A DNA stretch of 64,000 nt. Source: Littorina saxatilis (lineage: Eukaryota > Mollusca > Gastropoda > Littorinimorpha > Littorinidae). Of this stretch, positions 12,190 through 22,659 are shown one piece after another (positions within the stretch are counted from its first letter, which is position 1; every line of letters begins with the position of its first letter). The stretch covers positions 16,560,972-16,624,971 of the forward strand of contig NC_090251.1 in the NCBI RefSeq assembly GCF_037325665.1, read 5' to 3'. The position numbers and the translations under genes are program-made. Below the pieces are notes generated by a model that worked only from the letters and a program-made list of their open reading frames with translations, was not told the DNA's origin and ran no database searches.

Positions 12190-15100
12190 TCAATTTTGTC
12201 TGGAAATATATCTCATAACAGTAGTGTTACAGATGCCACCACGTCGCACGCAGAAAGCCACCAGCGAAAGGCCACCCGCCCGTCACAGATCCCGCAGCCC
12301 TCAGGGAAGCCACAGGCGGAGCAGGCGCCGACTGGCCAGGAGCGCGCACTGGGTAACCAGGCACCAGCCATGGCGGCGGCAGCTGGACCCCCACCGGGCC
12401 CGGCTTGGTGGCAGACCCCAGCGGCAGCGCAGGATCTTCACAGTTCCTCACCAGGTATGGGGGAAGATTTTTTGATGCCGGATAAGGGCGCTGGAGGAAC
12501 AGGCTCTGCAAAACGCAGAACGTTCCAGGGCTCTGGTAGAACTTGTCACCAGGTCTGCCTTGACAAATTCTAAAGGCCAGGACCTGGACGAATTGAACAT
12601 AACGGTGACGGCAGAAATGAAGATAAAAATTTGCGAGGGGAAATTTGTTCTTCTTCTTCTTCTTGTTGCCGCTACACGTGGAGACCAGTCCAATTTAGAA
12701 ATGTAGTGGTCATCTGCAGGGACGCCGCCGTGCCGTACAGCTTATCCTGGATGGGGGTCGGCTCCGGCCACATCTTCCTTCTCAACAACTGGAAGTTCCC
12801 GCAGTCTTGTAGGATGTGGTGGGTGTCCTGCTCTGCTTCTCCACAGGGACACATCGGGGATGGCACAACTTTCAGCTTTGAGTGGAGGTGTTTGTTCAGC
12901 CTGTTGTGCCCTGTTCGCAGCCTAAAGATGGTAACCTGCTCTGGTCTTGTGAGCAGGTGAAGGCTGTCTTTTTGAGCCGGGGTTCGGAACAGGGCTTTAG
13001 TGCTGGTATTTAGCTCGGCAAGGCTCACGGCGTTGTCTTCTTGTTCTTTTTTTGCACCGGATTTTGCCAGGTCATCGGCTTTCTCATTTCCCTCTATGCC
13101 GCAGTGTGAGGGGATCCACTGAAGCACTGTCCGTAGGCTCTTGATGTTGTTGAGGGCCTTCTTCAATGAGGGTTGACTGTCACTGTTATAGGCTTGCAGC
13201 ACAGAGAGGGCGTCTGTTAGGAAGACGACATTTGTGTTGTGGTCTGCTCTTGTCGCGATGGTGTGTGCTGCCTGAATGAGAGCGTCTACCTCTGCCTTGT
13301 AGTTGGTGCAGTAAAGGCCGGTCGGAAGCGTCTCTTCCGTCCGTTCTCCACCGGGGTATTGGATGTGGACCCCAGCTCCTCCACTTTTGACGGCATTTGT
13401 GGCTGAGCCGTCCGTATACACCCGGATCCAGGCATCATCAGGGTATCTTTCCTCAAGCGTTGCCAACGTCAGGGCTTTCAAGACTTGGTCGCTATGTTCA
13501 CCTTTGTTGTTGATGTGGGGTATTGTTGTTTGGACAGTGACAGTTTCTTCTCTATCTTCCCAAGGTGGGGCGTCGAGGGAGAAGGAGATGGGAATGACCT
13601 GCTTAGGGAGGGTTTCTTGGTGCTTCCTGTTCAGTGTTGATTTGTCCTCACTTCTGGCCAAATCCGTCACTGAAAGGCCGGAGGAGGGGCAAGTCGCGTC
13701 CTTCTCAATTGACGAGCAAGGCAGGCTGGTGCCTAAGGTCGAGCGCAGAGCGAAAGCCGCGCTGAGCATTGAACAGTGGTCTTCCGCTTTTCTTGTATTT
13801 ATGTCGGTTTACATGAAGGTGCACCACGATTGTACCCAAGGCCTGCTGGCTTACATGGACCTCATCAGAAACGCAGCCCGGGATAACCCCGGCAGCGGCT
13901 GGTCCATGTATGACCAGCAATTCCGGTCTCGGAAGGAGGCGGAACCATCCAGGCCTTGGGGCATGATTGACACACAACTCTGGCTTCAAATTTTTTCTCG
14001 GCCAACCGTCCTCCAACAGGTGCCACCTAAACCCAAAGGCCGAAGTGCAGCAAAGACAGAACAGTCAAAGGTCTGTTTCCACTTTAACAAGCCCAGTGGA
14101 TGCACCAGGGAGGGATGCAGATATGAACACAAATGCGCTGGCTGTGGGGGAGCATCTCACGGCATCCTGACTTGCCGGAAGACCAAGCCACCACAGCCCG
14201 CGGGAGAACAAGCTGGCTCGACAGCCACACATCCTAACCAGTCCTTTCGTTTTGGAAGCAGTGGAAGCCAGCAGTGAGGTGGTTGTCACCCCCACGAGAA
14301 TCAGTTTTTGCCCATTGTCCACACTTGCGTTGTCGCCTATTTCCATTGCAGACTTAATCCGTTGGCTGAAGCAGTACCCACACCCACAGTTAGCACAGGA
14401 ACTGGCAGATGGGTTTACACAGGGTTTTAGAATTCCCTACGAAGGGAAAAGGGAGGGAAGAACTGCACGAAATCATAGTTCTGCTAGGCGGCAGCGACAG
14501 ATTGTTTGGGACAGATGATTTTTGCCTATTGGGTATGCAAGTTGATGGTAAATTCTTTGTGGACAAGGCCCTGCCTTTCGGTTGTTCCATCTCGTGCGCT
14601 CTGTTTGAAAAGTTTAGCACTTTCTTAGAGTGGTGTGTCCGCACAGCAAGTCATTCGGAGGATATCATACATTACTTGGATGATTTTTGTGGGGGTGGAG
14701 CTTCAGGGGTGGAAGCACAGCGCATCCTGGCCAGCATACTTGAAACATTCGAAGAGCTGGGAGTTCCAGTAGCTCCGGAAAAAGTAGAAGGCCCCTCAAC
14801 TTCAATTAAATTCTTGGGTCTCATTGTCGATACCATAGCAATGGAGGTCCGACTCCCAGAAGACAAACGGTCAGCATTACAAGCAGTTATAGCCAGCTTT
14901 ATCGATGGGAAGAACAAATCCACGTTAAAAGAACTTCAGTCCTTGATTGGGAGTCTGAACTTTGCTTGTAGAGCAGTCATTCCAGGGCGAGCCTTTTGCA
15001 GGCGTCTTATCGACGCGACAAGGGGGGCGAGAAAACCCAACCACAGGATTAGGATTACAGAGGCAATGAAAGAAGATTTAAGGGTTTGGGATTCTTTCCT

Positions 15101-15757
15101 GAAAACGTACAATGGTGCCAGCTTCATGTTCGAGCAGTCATGGGAAGATAACGATTCACTCCATTTGTACACGGACGCGGCCGGGTCGGTGGGCTTTGGA
15201 GCCTTCTTCCAAAACAGTTGGGCTTCTGGTACCTGGCCTGCGCACTGGCAAGACAACTCCCCAGATATAACTTTTAAAGAACTGTTCCCGATTGCACTGG
15301 CAGTTAAAATCTGGGGGGAGAAGTTCAGCAATAAAAAGGTGATGTTCCACTGCGATAACCTGGCTGCGGTGCATGTCATTAACAAACAAACCTGCCGATC
15401 AGAGCCATTGATGCACCTCGTCCGATCACTTGTATTGTCTTGCCTTAACCACAACATTCTTTTCAGGGCGAAACATATTCCTGGCCACAAAAACTGTGTG
15501 GCTGATGCCTTGTCCCGTTTTCAGTGGGCGAAATTCAGGAGCCTGGTCCCAGAGGCAGACGAGCATGCCACAGCGGTGCCACAGTCGCTACTGAGGCTAC
15601 TTCAAGTGAAGTAAAGCGTCTGGTCACCGGAAGCGAGAAACATGCCCTGGATGTCGTGAAAAGCTTGTCCGAGATAGAGGGGCTCTTATTCTTCCAGACC
15701 GCTGAAAATCCTGAAAGAGTTATTTTTGAAAATCGTCAATTCTATTGCGATTTTTGA
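12190..15757 (+). mobile_element. DIRS-type retroelement fossil, incomplete
   Basis: Parts in order on +: a basic Arg/Gln/Pro-rich region (about 12224-12640); a LINE fragment inserted on the opposite strand (about 12646-13665); a gag-like region (about 13670-14277) with a Cys/His finger region around FHFNKPSGCTREGCRYEH; and a reverse transcriptase to RNase H region (about 14409-15614) with YLDD in the palm, LYTDAAG opening RNase H and SRF near its end. This gag finger and the RT-RNase H order without an adjacent integrase are known of DIRS-like elements. No tyrosine-recombinase part or terminal repeats are visible. It is broken, with several breaks and missing parts, and is older than both the LINE and the R1 copy that follows it at 15821. 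Confidence 0.7.
12646..13665 (-). mobile_element. 5'-truncated LINE with RNase H (I-like), nested in the DIRS fossil
   Basis: The minus-strand frame (coding about 13660-12672) carries an RNase H domain: YTDGSA, then AEVDAL, LTDALSVL and SHCGIEGNEKADDLAKSG supply the expected Asp/Glu/Asp/His-Asp residues. It is followed by a CPCG..DTHHILQDC zinc-knuckle-like tail. RNase H at the C-terminal side of a non-LTR polymerase is known of the I-group LINEs. The 3' end is an (AAG)n tail (CTTCTTCTTCTT on + at about 12649-12662). The reverse transcriptase is missing through 5' truncation. AAATTTGTT on the left and AAATCCGTC on the right may be a decayed target duplication. Confidence 0.7.
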
Positions 15758-15820
15758 GAAAAAAAATCTCACTCTTTCGGATGTGTTAATGCATCGTTTT
15801 CAATCCTTCTTTTCTTTTTT

Positions 15821-15899
15821 ACATTTAGTCAAGTTTTGACTAAATGTTTTAACGTAGAGGGGGGAATCGAGACGAGGGTCGTGGTGTATGTGCGTGTGT

Positions 15900-15940
<41 letters not shown>

Positions 15941-16697
15941 GATTCAGACTAAACTACTGGACCGATCTTTATGAAATTTGACATGAGAGTTCCTGGGTAT
16001 GAAATCCCCGAACGTTTTTTTTCATTTTTTTGATAAATGTCTTTGATGACGTCATATCTGGCTTTTCGTGAAAGTTGAGGCGGCACTGTCACGCCCTCAT
16101 TTTTCAACCAAATTGGTTGAAATTTTGGTCAAGTAATCTTCGACGAAGCCCGGACTTCGGTATTGCATTTCAGCTTGGTGGCTTAAAAATTAATTAATGA
16201 CTTTGGTCATTAAAAATCTGAAAATTGTAAAAAAAAATAAAAATTTATAAAACGATCCAAATTTACGTTCATCTTATTCTCCATCATTTTCTGATTCCAA
16301 AAACATATAAATATGTTATATTTGGATTAAAAACAAGCTCTGAAAATTAAATATATAAAAATTATTATCAAAATTAAATTGTCGAAATCAATTTAAAAAC
16401 ACTTTCATCTTATTCCTTGTCGGTTTCTGATTCCAAAAACATATAGATATGATATGTTTGGATTAAAAACACGCTCAGAAAGTTAAAACAAAGAGAGGTA
16501 CAGAAAAGCGTGCTATCCTTCTTAGCGCAACTACTACCCCGCTCTTCTTGTCAATTTCACTGCCTTTGCCATGAGCGGTGGACTGACGATGCTACGAGTA
16601 TACGCTCTTGCTGAAAAATGGCATTGCGTTCAGTTTCATTCTGTGAGTTCGACAGCTACTTGACTAAATGTTGTATTTTCGCCTTACGCGACTTGTT
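15821..16697 (+). mobile_element. R1 element copy 4
   Basis: A complete copy with an ACATTTAGTC head and the GAGACGAGGG variant. It follows the DIRS fossil directly. TGACGTCA is intact. Confidence 0.8.
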
Positions 16698-16726
16698 TTA
16701 TACTTTGACAATCACCTATAAATAAT

Positions 16727-16935
16727 TGTCATTTCAGTTGATAAAAAAACCAAGAATTGTAGGTTTATTGGAACGTTTAATCATTGACAGAACAAAGCGT
16801 TACGTGAAAAGAATGTTGACCCAGTGGCAGTGGTCTTTTACGTCGACAGACAGAGACATATTAAAGATACAAATAAGGAATTCATCTCAAAATAGTTGAT
16901 GATTCTCGCATGCAAGATGCCGGCGAGGTATTTCA
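16727..16935 (+). repeat. Dispersed repeat R6, copy 1
   Basis: ACCAAGAATTGTAGG..ATTGGAACGTTT recurs at 58127-58160. TCTCGCATGCAAGATGCCGG recurs at about 60825-60850. In each case an R1 copy lies alongside, so R6 appears to be an older repeat into which R1 inserted. Confidence 0.55.
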
Positions 16936-17109
16936 GTAATGTTTTGTCATTTCACTTGTCACTTGTCACTTGTCACTTGTCACTCTTACTTCGGTCCATT
17001 GTTTCCTTCTTATTTACTTGCTTAATTCTGACTTCATTCACTCCCAAGCCCTCACATGATTCGCACCCCGTTCTTATCCAATGAAATACGTTTAAACTAA
17101 CACTCTATC

Positions 17110-17110
<1 letters not shown>

Positions 17111-17197
<87 letters not shown>

Positions 17198-17248
17198 TAC
17201 GATATTTGATATATCAGAGTAAGTGTGTGTGTGTGTTCGTGTGTGTGT

Positions 17249-17292
<44 letters not shown>
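17111..17292. repeat. Two (GT)n microsatellites
   Basis: Pure GT tracts at 17111-17194 and 17225-17292, separated by a short unique spacer. Confidence 0.95.
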
Positions 17293-17293
<1 letters not shown>

Positions 17294-17515
17294 GGGGATA
17301 TGGCACTCGGTAACTCAACTGAATTTGTTTAGGTCGCGACGTTAAAGTGTAACTAAACAGACATTTTGAAGTGTCAGCTTTACTGAATTGCTTTATGTTT
17401 TGTCCAAGTATAGACCTGTAGAAGCGATACTGGACGATTTTTCCAACGTTTACTGTGTTTTCTGATTTACTACGATTTTTTAAAAGTTTTGAACCCATTT
17501 CAGATTGTCCTGCTT

Positions 17516-18130
17516 CAGGGCCGGACTAGGCGAAGAGGAGGGGGGGGGTTGCCAGTGGTGGCCCAGGGGGATGTCCCCCCTGGCGGCAGGGGCGGATCAG
17601 TTCATTTTATGACTGGGTTTTTTCAAAAGTATATTGTGAAGATATGGGTGTGAAGGCGCGAAGCGCCGAGCCGACGGCGCGAAGCGCCTAGCTTGCTAGG
17701 GGGGTCCGGGGGCATGCCCCCCCGGAAAATTTTGAAAAAAAGGATGCAAAATGGTGCAATCTGGTGCATTCTGAGGATGATCATTACCAGTTTCAGGCAG
17801 CAGATTTTGTCACTGATTAATACCCCCAAAATTGAAACTCAATGTAAAATAAAGAAATGCATACCTCATTCAATATTTTTATTTTTTGGCTGGGGGGGGG
17901 GTCCGGAAACCCTAGAACCCACCCACCCCCCCTCGTTGTGGGGGTCAGGGGGCGAAGCCCCCTGAAGCTGACGGGTAGGTCATATTCTGAGATAAGAAAA
18001 TGGTCGCTCCTTGCATAAAACGGCATAAAATAAGCAATAATAAAAAAAAAATTAAATAAGTAAGGTACATGTTTAGGCTAGGGGGGGGGGGTTGCGCAAC
18101 CCCCATAACCCCCCCGGTAGTCCGGCCCTG
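17516..18130. mobile_element. hAT-like non-autonomous element with nested termini
   Basis: The terminal inverted repeats CAGGGCCGGACTA and TAGTCCGGCCCTG bound 615 bp. CAGNG termini are known of hAT elements. The flanking 8-mers TCCTGCTT and TCCTTATC agree at only five positions, so the target duplication is decayed. The interior has G-runs, the palindromic segment GGCGCGAAGCGCC and an inner CAGGGGCGGATCA start (17584) resembling the element at 29196. There is no transposase frame. Confidence 0.65.
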
Positions 18131-18469
18131 TCCTTATCTGTTCTTGATTTGATACTTCCAAAGAACAAGTGGTACTTTGAGTTCCGGTTTTATGTTTTAA
18201 CCAATCAGAATTTGGTTCCTAAATAAAATCGTCTGCTGCCTGTCCCAGCAGAGTCGGCAACAAGCACTGCTTGCCACATGTGTGATGTTACCAACAGAAA
18301 TAGCCATAAATTGGGCAAGGTAGAAATGTAAATGAATTGGATCTAACTAATGTGCTTGTACTGCATCTCTGGCCTTTGAATGCACTCTTAAGTACTGGCT
18401 CAGCGTGAGAGGCAACATCCTGTCGAAGTCGTAAGCACGAGGCTGACTGGGAGATTATTATTCGAAGAG

Positions 18470-18484
18470 CATGCTGAAACGGAT
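18470..18484 (+). CDS. Possible short first coding exon
   Basis: ATGCTGAAACGGATT is followed by a strong donor, GTAAGT, and would end in phase 0. It is too short for any family call and could be chance. The phase-0 reading of the 19098 exon would be compatible with it. Confidence 0.2.
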
Positions 18485-19097
18485 TGTAAGTACAATATTT
18501 TACATGTTCTCGACATTTCTGTTGATCTTTCCTTAACTTTAACTGTTTCCTTGATTTAAAACCCTAGGGCTTGTATTTTTAGTTGTGATACTAAGCACGT
18601 ATCTTTACCACAGTATCTGATCACTTCACACTTGAATTTTGGAATGAAGTGGAATTATTTCTGGATCTAATTTTATATTCCTTGTTCCCCCCCTCTCGAT
18701 TCCTTTTTTCGCCACATATGTATTGTCGTGTAAGGGGGTAGATGCGTGTACTGGCTGATTTTTTAATTTTTTCTTCGGTCAGATACACGGATGATTGGAA
18801 AAAAAACTTGTCAAGGATTTCAGAATTTAATAGATCTGTTCGAAGTTTTTACGGGATGGATCCTGTTACAATACAGACTGAATGTGCGCAAGATGAACTT
18901 TTGATTAAACATACACACACAAATGAATCTCTTGATTTTGTTATACGGCGAATGTCCAGTTTCCACCACCACGTCTGTGGTATGTTTTTATACTGTTTGA
19001 TTGAATAGACTGACGTGCATTCTCTCGCAAATGTGCGCGCGTGTGTGTTTGTCTGTGCCTCAGACTTATTAATCAAAGATGATGTTGCACATTGCAG

Positions 19098-19128
19098 ATC
19101 TATGCGACAGGAGCAAGTGGACAAGACA
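19098..19128 (+). CDS. Host exon, left half, interrupted by foldback element
   Basis: The acceptor GATGTTGCACATTGCAG precedes 31 nt of apparent exon that stops at AGACA (19124-19128), where the large inverted-repeat element begins. The remaining half resumes after the element at 22626 and ends at a donor. Without the insertion and the duplicated AGACA the exon is exactly 60 nt, so splice phase is preserved. Phase 0 reads IYATGASGQDSY and then ICLSEDPT. Phase 1 reads LCDRSKWTRQLHL and then SERRSN. Phase 2 contains a stop. No protein family is recognised. Phase 1 would follow the signal-peptide exon at 10714. Confidence 0.4.
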
Positions 19129-19847
19129 CACACCGGTGACACTGTGACGGTTCCCCTACGCTTTGTGTTCGGTGCCCTGACCCTTTGTGTTCGGTTCCCA
19201 CTCGGTTCCCACACGCCAAAATTCGCGGACAAAACATCCATTTATGGTAGTATTACGCAATGTTGCTCTCTGAGAATGGTCTTGTTAGATCTGTGAGTGT
19301 TTACACTACATGCCTAGGTGCTGTTGGATTGAAGGTTTTTGATATTTTAGCCGTTATTAGGTAGAATGCCTTCCACTTTACTGCAAAACTGCATAATTCG
19401 TAGCATCGGCAAGAAATATCCTACCAAAAAATGCCTGCTTGGAACTGTCGTTGGTCCAGCAAAAAGTTCAACATGTCTGTAGCAGACAGCCCAAGTTTCA
19501 AGATTGTAGGGCCATCCAAACAGCCGTAATAATAAAAACAACAAAAGTAGTCAGTGAAATTGGCTGTGTTCGGTCCCCACACACTTTTGTGACGTAGGCG
19601 TGACGGTTCCCATAATTCATTGTGTCGGTCCCCACTTTCTGTGTCGGACCCCACTTTCGACCTAATTTCTCTGTGACGGACCCCACAACCAGCCTACTTT
19701 GTGTCGGTCCCCACACCTTCTTGGATTTATGACTTGCCGGTTACTTGTATCATTGTATTCATTGAATCTAATTGTCTCGGAGTTATTTTTCAGCAAAAAC
19801 CGGCAAGGCAGCACCTTCTGTGATACCAAGTAAGTCAGATGACATCA

Positions 19848-19850
<3 letters not shown>

Positions 19851-19904
<54 letters not shown>

Positions 19905-19919
19905 AGAGAGAGAGAGAGA

Positions 19920-19995
<76 letters not shown>
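19851..19995. repeat. (TG)n-(GA)n compound microsatellite
   Basis: The inner end of the left foldback arm. The matching (CT)n-(CA)n tract is at 21829-21910 in the right arm. Confidence 0.9.
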
Positions 19996-19998
<3 letters not shown>

Positions 19999-20021
19999 AC
20001 ACCTTTCCAGATCACTCCGGT

Positions 20022-20858
20022 TATGCGACACTACCGCGAGCGTCACTACCGCGTGTCACACTACGGCGAGTACGACACTACCGCGTGTAACACTACCGCG
20101 TGTCACACTACCGCGAGTACGACACTACCGCGAGTATAACACTGCCGCGTGTCACACTACCGCGCGTACCACAACCGCGAGTACCATAACCGTAGAGAGA
20201 ACGCATGCAAACTTACTTCTTGTGAGTTTGTGTTCTAACGGCTTTGATTGGAAGCAACCCATTCTATATGTATTCTGATAGTGTGTTCTGATCGTTTTGA
20301 GTTCTTGGTTAGCATGACAAACATTGAATTAGTGTTCAGAGAACAGACCAGGCCTTTTTGTTTTATATTTCAAGGAAACATTTCAACCTTTGCCTTCAGC
20401 CATGGAAGTCATAAAATGACACGCGGTAATGTTATACTCGCGGTAGTGTGACACGCGGTAGTGTTATACTCGCGGTAGTGTCGTACTCGCGGTAGTGTCG
20501 TACTCGCGGTAAGTTCTGTTTCCGTACCCGCGACAGCGGCAGCGACAAAAGAAAACGCGCGCAAACGCGTGACGTGTTTCCGTACTTGCGTTTTAAACAT
20601 GCGGTAAAATCTGTAAACTCCCGCGTTGCCGCGCGACAACGCGAAAAAAATCGCTCCAGGACCCTTTCAAAAAAATCGCGTCGCTTGCCGCTTGTCGCGC
20701 CGCTAACGCGTCGCGCGTGTGGAAACACTCCTGGTCATTTTCTATGTGCTTGATTTTCGTCGCACCGCTGGAAAAACGCTATCGCGGGTACGGAAACACA
20801 ACTTTAGTGTGAGACGCGGTAGTGGTACTCGCGGTAGTGACGCTCGCGGTAGTGACCA
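20022..20858. mobile_element. Iteron foldback element with 17-bp CACTACCGCG repeats
   Basis: About eleven copies of CACTACCGCG(A/T)GT at 17-bp spacing occupy 20022-20195. About nine copies in opposite orientation (CGCGGTAGTG) lie at 20418-20509 and 20807-20858. The right cluster is split by the small element at 20512-20803. The arrangement is a foldback with iterated subterminal motifs. Confidence 0.65.
20512..20803. mobile_element. GC-rich MITE nested in the iteron element
   Basis: The inverted ends AGTT(C/G)TGTTTCCGTACC, continuing CGCGA, bound about 292 bp. The host iteron sequence resumes on both sides of a TA dinucleotide, so a TA target duplication is likely. The interior is very CpG-rich, unlike the surroundings. 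Confidence 0.6.
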
Positions 20859-20929
20859 GCACCCGATCACTCCACATAAACGCTGGTTCTGGTTGCATTG
20901 TGCCGCTGACATACAGCTAATAGGATTTT

Positions 20930-21230
20930 TACACCCCCGGTATAGGGGTGTGTATAGGTTTCACTCGATGTGTTTGTGTTCGCAAGTAGATCTCAAGAAT
21001 GAACGGACCGATCGTCACCAAACTTGGTGAACAGGTTCTATACATTCCTGAGACGGTCCTTACAAAAATTGGGACCAGTCAAACACACGGTTAGGGAGTT
21101 ATTGGTGGATTAAAATTATACAAGGCCTGGTATAGACGGACACCCCCGTTGGTCAAAGGGAAATAACCATTCTCACTGCCACCAACTGAGAAGGTTATTT
21201 CCCTTTGACGGGGGTGTAGTTCCTATCGGA
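20930..21230. repeat. Repeat with ACACCCCC hairpins
   Basis: ACACCCCCGGTATAGGGGTGT is a near-perfect palindrome. At 21138-21226 a long hairpin pairs CACCCCCG..GTCAAAGGGAAATAACC with its complement. Between them lies GAACGGACCGATCGTCACC, a motif reminiscent of the ACTGGACCGATCTTTATG segment of R1. Confidence 0.55.
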
Positions 21231-21311
21231 GGAATTTCTTGCTTTAATCCTTTTGTGGTATTGCTGATGATGCTGAACATGTATTTTACTAGTTTACCAA
21301 TATGTATCTTT

Positions 21312-21427
21312 GACCCTGATAGCCTACGAAAACGGAGCAATCATGGCCCAACATTGGCCCAATGCTGAATTTATTGGCGCGGTGTTGAGCCTTAGTCGGG
21401 CCGTTGTCGTAGGCTGTCAGGGTTTAT
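21312..21427. mobile_element. Mini inverted-repeat element of about 115 bp
   Basis: ACCCTGATAGCCTACGA..AACGG at the left is matched at the right by CCGTTGTCGTAGGCTGTCAGGGT, with two mismatches. The interior has GGCCCAACATTGGCCC-type palindromes. Confidence 0.5.
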
Positions 21428-21826
21428 GTAGCCTTGTTCCATTGTATTCTGACTGTCATAAAGTAATTAATTTTAAGAGAAAGCAGTCATGAACACAAGG
21501 AGCTGGGAAAAGTTGCCTCTTACAACAAGCGTGGATAAAGACACATACTTGACACAGGCAAGTACTCTTTTTTTTTTTCAATCACCACTAGAAGTCCCTG
21601 GGCAGCATTTTGCTCTGAAAACTGAATCTCACATACGACAGGTGGATCTTTTATTTTAAAAATGTGCCAAATTGCATATCTCCAAGGCCTTAAGACTAAG
21701 AGTAGATATTGGGAAGGCCAGTTCAAGAAGGTGTGGGTGGATCAACACATAATTTGCTGGTATACTGGGAACCGTCCCAGAGATAAATAATGTTATATAT
21801 TATTTGTGGCATAAACTAATAAAGTT

Positions 21827-21899
<73 letters not shown>

Positions 21900-22620
21900 T
21901 ACACACACATACTGATGTCATCTGACTTACTTGGTATCACAAAAGGTGCTGCCTTGCCGGTTTTTGCTGAAAAATAACTCCGAGACAATTAGATTCAATG
22001 AATACAATGATACAAGTAACCGGCAAGTCATAAATCCAAGAAGGTGTGGGGACCGACACAAAATAGGCTGGTTGTGGGGTCCGTCACAGAGAAATTAGGT
22101 CGAAAGTGGGGTCCGACACAGAAAGTGGGGACCGACACAATGAATTATGGGAACCGTCACGCCTACGTCACAAAAGTGTGTGGGGACCGAACACAGCCAA
22201 TTTCACTGACTACTTTTGTTGTTTTTATTATTACGGCTGTTTGGATGGCCCTACAATCTTGAAACTTGGGCTGTCTGCTACAGACATGTTGAACTTTTTG
22301 CTGGACCAACGACAGTTCCAAGCAGGCATTTTTTGGTAGGATATTTCTTGCCGATGCTACGAATTATGCAGTTTTGCAGTAAAGTGGAAGGCATTCTACC
22401 TAATAACGGCTAAAATATCAAAAACCTTCAATCCAACAGCACCTAGGCATGTAGTGTAAACACTCACAGATCTAACAAGACCATTCTCAGAGAGCAACAT
22501 TGCGTAATACTACCATAAATGGATGTTTTGTCCGCGAATTTTGGCGTGTGGGAACCGAACACAAAGGGTCAGGGCACCGAACACAAAGCGTAGGGGAACC
22601 GTCACAGTGTCACCGGTGTG

Positions 22621-22654
22621 AGACAGCTACATTTGTCTGAGCGAAGATCCAACG
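22621..22654 (+). CDS. Host exon, right half, after foldback element
   Basis: It begins with the second AGACA copy and continues GCTACATTTGTCTGAGCG to a good donor, GTAAGC, at 22655. It pairs with the half-exon at 19098-19128; see that entry for readings. The clean return of a splice donor here is the main reason to regard the flanks as one exon. Confidence 0.4.
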
Positions 22655-22659
22655 GTAAG

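Larger units (their letters stand above)
19129..22620. mobile_element. 3.5 kb foldback DNA element with ~0.8 kb inverted arms
   Basis: The termini CACACCGGTGACACTGTG and its complement are flanked by the 5-bp direct repeat AGACA (19124-19128 and 22621-22625). The arms, about 19129-19995 and 21829-22620, are near-identical inverted copies. Each arm contains about ten scattered variants of TGTG(T)CGGTCCCCAC and ends inward in TG and GA microsatellites. A 36-nt segment bounded by a good acceptor and a GTAAGT donor (19793-19828) lies in each arm. No transposase frame is visible. The middle holds other nested elements. A 5-bp duplication with CAC termini recalls Transib-type elements, but this is a weak inference. 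Confidence 0.7.

Noticed and set aside
14936-15490. 184-aa minus frame opposite the DIRS polymerase region
   Set aside because: It is an antisense shadow with no motif of its own.
19793-19828. 36-nt mini-exon as part of the host gene
   Set aside because: It has good splice sites, but it lies in the transposon arm and is duplicated inverted in the other arm. It is noted only as possible exonisation material.
20432-20728. 98-aa GC-rich minus frame
   Set aside because: It runs through iterons and a CpG-rich MITE. Its composition reflects the repeats.
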